NCBI GenBank assembly: GCA_034436335.1
Contig: DAOTVO010000031.1
Location: 1 to 64,000, forward strand
DNA: 64,000 bases
DNA from: UBA877 sp034436335
GTDB taxonomy: Bacteria > Chloroflexota > Anaerolineae > Anaerolineales > Villigracilaceae
Reading direction: 5' to 3'
The notes below the pieces were generated by a model. The model was not told the origin of the DNA and did not search any database. It worked only from the letters and a program-made list of their open reading frames with translations. The stretch's first letter is position 1. Every line of letters starts with the position of its first letter. Made by a program: the position numbers and the translations under genes. Below are positions 61,538 through 64,000 of this stretch, in pieces.

Positions 61538-61602
61538 TGGCATTCTCCTTACGATTCGGATGGAGCGGATTGTACGCCGAAAGAGGATGTCAACCAGCGA
61601 TT

Positions 61603-62850
61603 TCAATGCGGGCGCGGGTCGCGCACCAGCCAGAAGAGCAGTGCCGCAATCACCAGCCCGCCGACCGCCGAGGCCATGAACGTGGCCTGAAAACTGACCG
61701 CGTCGGCGATCCAGCCGCCCAGCAAGGGGGCCAGGATGGTCGCCGGGGCGACGAGGGTGTTCGAGAGACCGATGTAAGTTGGACGCGTCTCCTCGCTGCC
61801 GAACTGGGTGGTGATGGCCATGCCAATCGTCCAGTAGGCCACGTTCGCCAGCCCGGCCAGGACGAAGACGGGATAGAGCCAGGCTATGGTCGGCCCGCCC
61901 CAGGCCAGCAGCGAACTGAGCGTAACGGCCAGCGATCCGGCGATGAGCATGGCGCGGTGACCGAGGCGGTCGCCCAGCCAGCCCATGACTGCATTGGCGA
62001 CTGTCGAGGTGATCATCAGGGCGGCGGTCAGAAAACCGGCGGTGACCTCGTCCATCCCGAAGCGGTGCAGGCCATAGACGATGTAGAAGGCAAACCCCAT
62101 CGTGGCGAAACTGGAGAGGAAGCGCACCAGCAGGAAGGCGCTGAAGTTGCGGTCATGGCGCAGGATATCCAGCCATTCGCGCCAGGGCAGGGGCTGTTTT
62201 TCGGGGAGCGACTTCTCTGTGTCCTCCGGTTCGCGCGTTAGGCCCAGAAAGAGAAATGAGAGCCCCATGCCGACGAGAGTCAGCAGAAAACACAGGGCGA
62301 AGTCCCAGCGGTCGCTGACGGTGTCCAGCAGATAGCCGGCTGCGATGGCTGCGCCGCTCATCAGCACGTTGGCCAGGCCAGCCTGCAGCCCGAAGAAGGT
62401 TCCGCGCCAGTCGGACGGGATGATTTTGGCGACCATGCTCTGCCAGGGGTTGGCCGTGAAGCCTGCCCCCAGTCCCTGCCAGAGGATCAGCGCAAAGGTC
62501 AGGATCAGGGCGAGCGGTTTTCCCAGACCGGCGAGGAAGATTCCCACCAGCGCCAATCCGATGTACGGGACGCGCTCATGGAGGGTGAGTCCCATCACCA
62601 TCGGCTTGTAAATCCGCTTGCGAGCGACCGCGTTGGCCAGGAACAATTGCGGCAATTGCCAGGCCACCCCGTGAATGGCCGGGATCAGGCCGATGAGCAG
62701 GGCCGAGTCGGTCATGCGGGCCACAAACAGCGGCACGATCGTCCCCAGCGAGCCGAATCCCCAACCCAGACCGAAGAAAGCGCCGTCGAGCAGGTTGACC
62801 AGCAGATTATGTTTTAGATTTTTCTGGATCGCCTGTTGAAGTTCGGACAC
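61603..62850 (-). CDS. MFS transporter
   Basis: A 415-residue, roughly twelve-helix carrier. Signatures include NLLDGAFFGLGWGFGSLGTI at the first helix and WLGDRLGHRAM after TM8. The substrate is unknown. The start is GTG at 62850, with TAGAAT at 62857-62862 only six bases before it and no ribosome site, so a leaderless transcript is likely. It diverges from the tetR-type gene across about 107 bases containing an operator-like palindrome, so it may be under that repressor's control. Confidence 0.87.
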   Translation of the reverse strand: MSELQQAIQKNLKHNLLVNLLDGAFFGLGWGFGSLGTIVPLFVARMTDSALLIGLIPAIHGVAWQLPQLFLANAVARKRIYKPMVMGLTLHERVPYIGLALVGIFLAGLGKPLALILTFALILWQGLGAGFTANPWQSMVAKIIPSDWRGTFFGLQAGLANVLMSGAAIAAGYLLDTVSDRWDFALCFLLTLVGMGLSFLFLGLTREPEDTEKSLPEKQPLPWREWLDILRHDRNFSAFLLVRFLSSFATMGFAFYIVYGLHRFGMDEVTAGFLTAALMITSTVANAVMGWLGDRLGHRAMLIAGSLAVTLSSLLAWGGPTIAWLYPVFVLAGLANVAYWTIGMAITTQFGSEETRPTYIGLSNTLVAPATILAPLLGGWIADAVSFQATFMASAVGGLVIAALLFWLVRDPRPH

Positions 62851-62856
62851 GCTGCT

Positions 62857-62862
62857 ATTCTA
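62857..62862 (-). promoter_or_regulatory. -10 box (TAGAAT) six bases before the MFS start
   Basis: The minus strand reads TAGAAT-AGCAGC-GTG. This is the same hexamer and nearly the same spacing as at HMG-CoA reductase. Confidence 0.5.
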
Positions 62863-62888
62863 TCACTTTCGAGGAATTGGGCGCAGCC

Positions 62889-62932
62889 TTGACGGTCTTG
62901 CAAAACGCGGTAAAATAAATACGAACGTTCGT
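62889..62932 (+). promoter_or_regulatory. Promoter and TetR-type operator
   Basis: TTGACG (62889-62894) and TAAAAT (62911-62916) are 16 bases apart. The perfect 12-bp palindrome ACGAACGTTCGT (62921-62932) follows immediately, over the expected transcription start. The GAACGTTC core is typical of TetR-family operators, so autorepression is likely. Confidence 0.7.
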
Positions 62933-62957
62933 TCATTTTTGTTTGGAAATCAACAGA

Positions 62958-63572
62958 ATGGATGCTCCTTCTCTCTCCAAAGGCGAACGCACCCGGCAGG
63001 CGATTCTCGAAGCCGCCTACGAACTGTTCCTCGAGCAGGGCTACGCGGCGACCTCGATGCGTCAGATTGCCGAGCGCGCCGGTCTGGCGCTGGGCGGAAT
63101 CTACAATCATTTTTCCAACAAGGAAGCCATCTTCGGTGAACTTATCCTCGACCGTCATCCCTACCGCCAGGTGCTGCCTATCCTGCGGGAAACGCCCGCC
63201 GACGACCCCGAAGCCTTCGTCCGCACCGCGGCGCGGGCGATGGTCGCCGAACTGGACCGCCGCCCGGACTTCATCAAGTTGATATTCATCGAGATCGTCG
63301 AGTTCAGCGGGCGCAACCTGCCCCAAATCGCCACCCACATCCTGCCGGAAGCGCTGCCCATCATCGAGAAGTTTAACTCGCAGCAAGGACTCCTGCGCGA
63401 TATTCCGCCCGCTATCCTTTTCCGCGCTTTTATCGGCCTGTTCTTCTCCTACTACATGACCGAACTGATGATCGCCGGCACGCCGTTTGCCGTCACCCAG
63501 CCCGAGGCCCTCGACCACTTTGTGGAAATCTTCCTGCACGGCATCCTGAAATCCCCGGCGGGAGGAAGTTAA
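62958..63572 (+). CDS. TetR-family transcriptional regulator
   Basis: A 204-residue repressor. The helix-turn-helix is at about 10-55 (RTRQAILEAAYELFLEQGYA, TSMRQIAERAGLALGGIYNH, FSNKEAIF), followed by an all-helical ligand domain. The ATG at 62958 is used; a TTG five codons upstream is possible. It precedes an ABC-2 permease gene, as is common for drug-efflux control. Confidence 0.92.
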   Translation: MDAPSLSKGERTRQAILEAAYELFLEQGYAATSMRQIAERAGLALGGIYNHFSNKEAIFGELILDRHPYRQVLPILRETPADDPEAFVRTAARAMVAELDRRPDFIKLIFIEIVEFSGRNLPQIATHILPEALPIIEKFNSQQGLLRDIPPAILFRAFIGLFFSYYMTELMIAGTPFAVTQPEALDHFVEIFLHGILKSPAGGS

Positions 63573-63579
63573 ACACAAA

Positions 63580-63715
63580 GGTCACGAAGGATACACACAA
63601 AGGATTCACAAAGGATTCCAAAGCGTGTTTTTGTGTTCCCTCTTGCCAACGATGAGACGATCCAACTAACCGCCTCCTCGACTATTCGACTATCAGACTA
63701 TAAGACTATATTATT
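63580..63715. repeat. Two word repeats upstream of the ABC-2 permease gene
   Basis: ACACAAAGGATTCACAAAGG-type words (63590-63625) are followed by GACTATTCGACTATCAGACT-type words (63678-63712) that run up to the start codon. Confidence 0.7.
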
Positions 63716-64000
63716 ATGACCCGCCTCGCCTCCATCATCCGCAAGGAATTCATCCAGATCAGGCGCGACAAGCGCACGCTGGTCATCATCCTCGTCATCC
63801 CCATCATGCAGTTGTTCCTGCTGGGATACTCGGCCACCACCGACATCCGCAACGTGCCGCTGGCCGTCCTCGACCAATGTCGCTGCCCCGAAAGCCGCGC
63901 CCTGCTGGATGCCTACCGCGCCGCTGATTACTTCCGCCTGGCCTACAGCGTGCAATCGGAAGCCGAACTGCGCGCCCTGATCGAGCGCGGCGACGCCCGC
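63716..64000 (+). CDS. ABC-2 type transporter permease, N-terminal part (cut by window end)
   Basis: The frame from ATG at 63716 is open for 95 codons to the window edge. It begins MTRLASIIRKEFIQIRRDKR, then a membrane segment TLVIILVIPIMQLFLLGYSA and an extracytoplasmic region starting TDIRNVPLAVLDQ. This matches the N-terminus of ABC-2/YhhJ-type efflux permeases. The ATPase gene is presumably beyond the window. Control by the preceding TetR-type regulator is plausible. Confidence 0.85.
   Translation, partial: MTRLASIIRKEFIQIRRDKRTLVIILVIPIMQLFLLGYSATTDIRNVPLAVLDQCRCPESRALLDAYRAADYFRLAYSVQSEAELRALIERGDAR

Overview
The window is high-G+C bacterial chromosomal DNA, most likely from Chloroflexota, probably class Anaerolineae. 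That assignment is an inference. It rests on two giant membrane proteins with the YYY motif of the Chlor_Arch_YYY/DUF2298 family (known mainly from Chloroflexi and archaea), a mevalonate-pathway block with archaeal-type partners, a T-box ahead of pheST, and very repeat-rich spacers. Most of the window is ordinary housekeeping sequence. The unusual signal is in its repeats and in a few genes with altered active sites.

Layout. 1-0.7 kb: the start of an IS701-type transposase cut by the window edge, and a small conserved protein. 1-7 kb (minus): folC, lon, an SDR and an M24 peptidase, with a DUF503 gene divergent from folC. 7.3-11.7 kb: an SDR convergent with dnaA, a 456-base A+T-rich spacer, and an orphan GAF-GAF histidine kinase. 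11.9-18 kb (plus): HMG-CoA reductase, HMG-CoA synthase, a thiolase-fold protein, a DUF35 partner, an unknown gene and nadD. 18-34 kb: an MFS carrier, then a block of envelope glycosylation genes (two YYY proteins, a PMT-like GT-C enzyme, two SAM methyltransferases, a GT4 enzyme) with a vapBC pair inside it. 34-39.8 kb (minus): pheT and pheS behind a T-box, a lipoprotein and coaX. 39.8-46 kb (minus): metH followed by a fused homocysteine methyltransferase/methylenetetrahydrofolate reductase. 46-54.8 kb: a BMP-like lipoprotein, hsp20, an M23 peptidase, an SDR-AAC(3)-yjbQ operon, kbl, an orphan XPB-N-like protein and a diguanylate cyclase. 54.9-64 kb: MFS carriers, a second envelope-glycan block (two GT87 paralogues, yjbQ and a GT-C-like protein), a TetR regulator and the start of an ABC-2 permease.

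Main points of interest. (1) metH carries three separate in-frame insertions of one family of G+C-rich hairpin repeats. One holds a complete DUF559 (Vsr-like) nuclease domain flanked by two 74-bp direct repeats, placed inside the cobalamin cap domain. The same repeat type also sits in frame in a methyltransferase. The closest analogue I know is the Rickettsia palindromic elements. (2) The thiolase of the mevalonate cluster lacks the nucleophilic Cys and the catalytic His. (3) Two copies of a fold-back, MITE-like element with terminal inverted repeats lie at 11.7 and 46.1 kb. (4) Most spacers, several genes and the pheS T-box contain phrase-like runs of 7-12-nt words. (5) Several genes have a -10 hexamer only 6-7 nt before the start codon, suggesting leaderless mRNAs.
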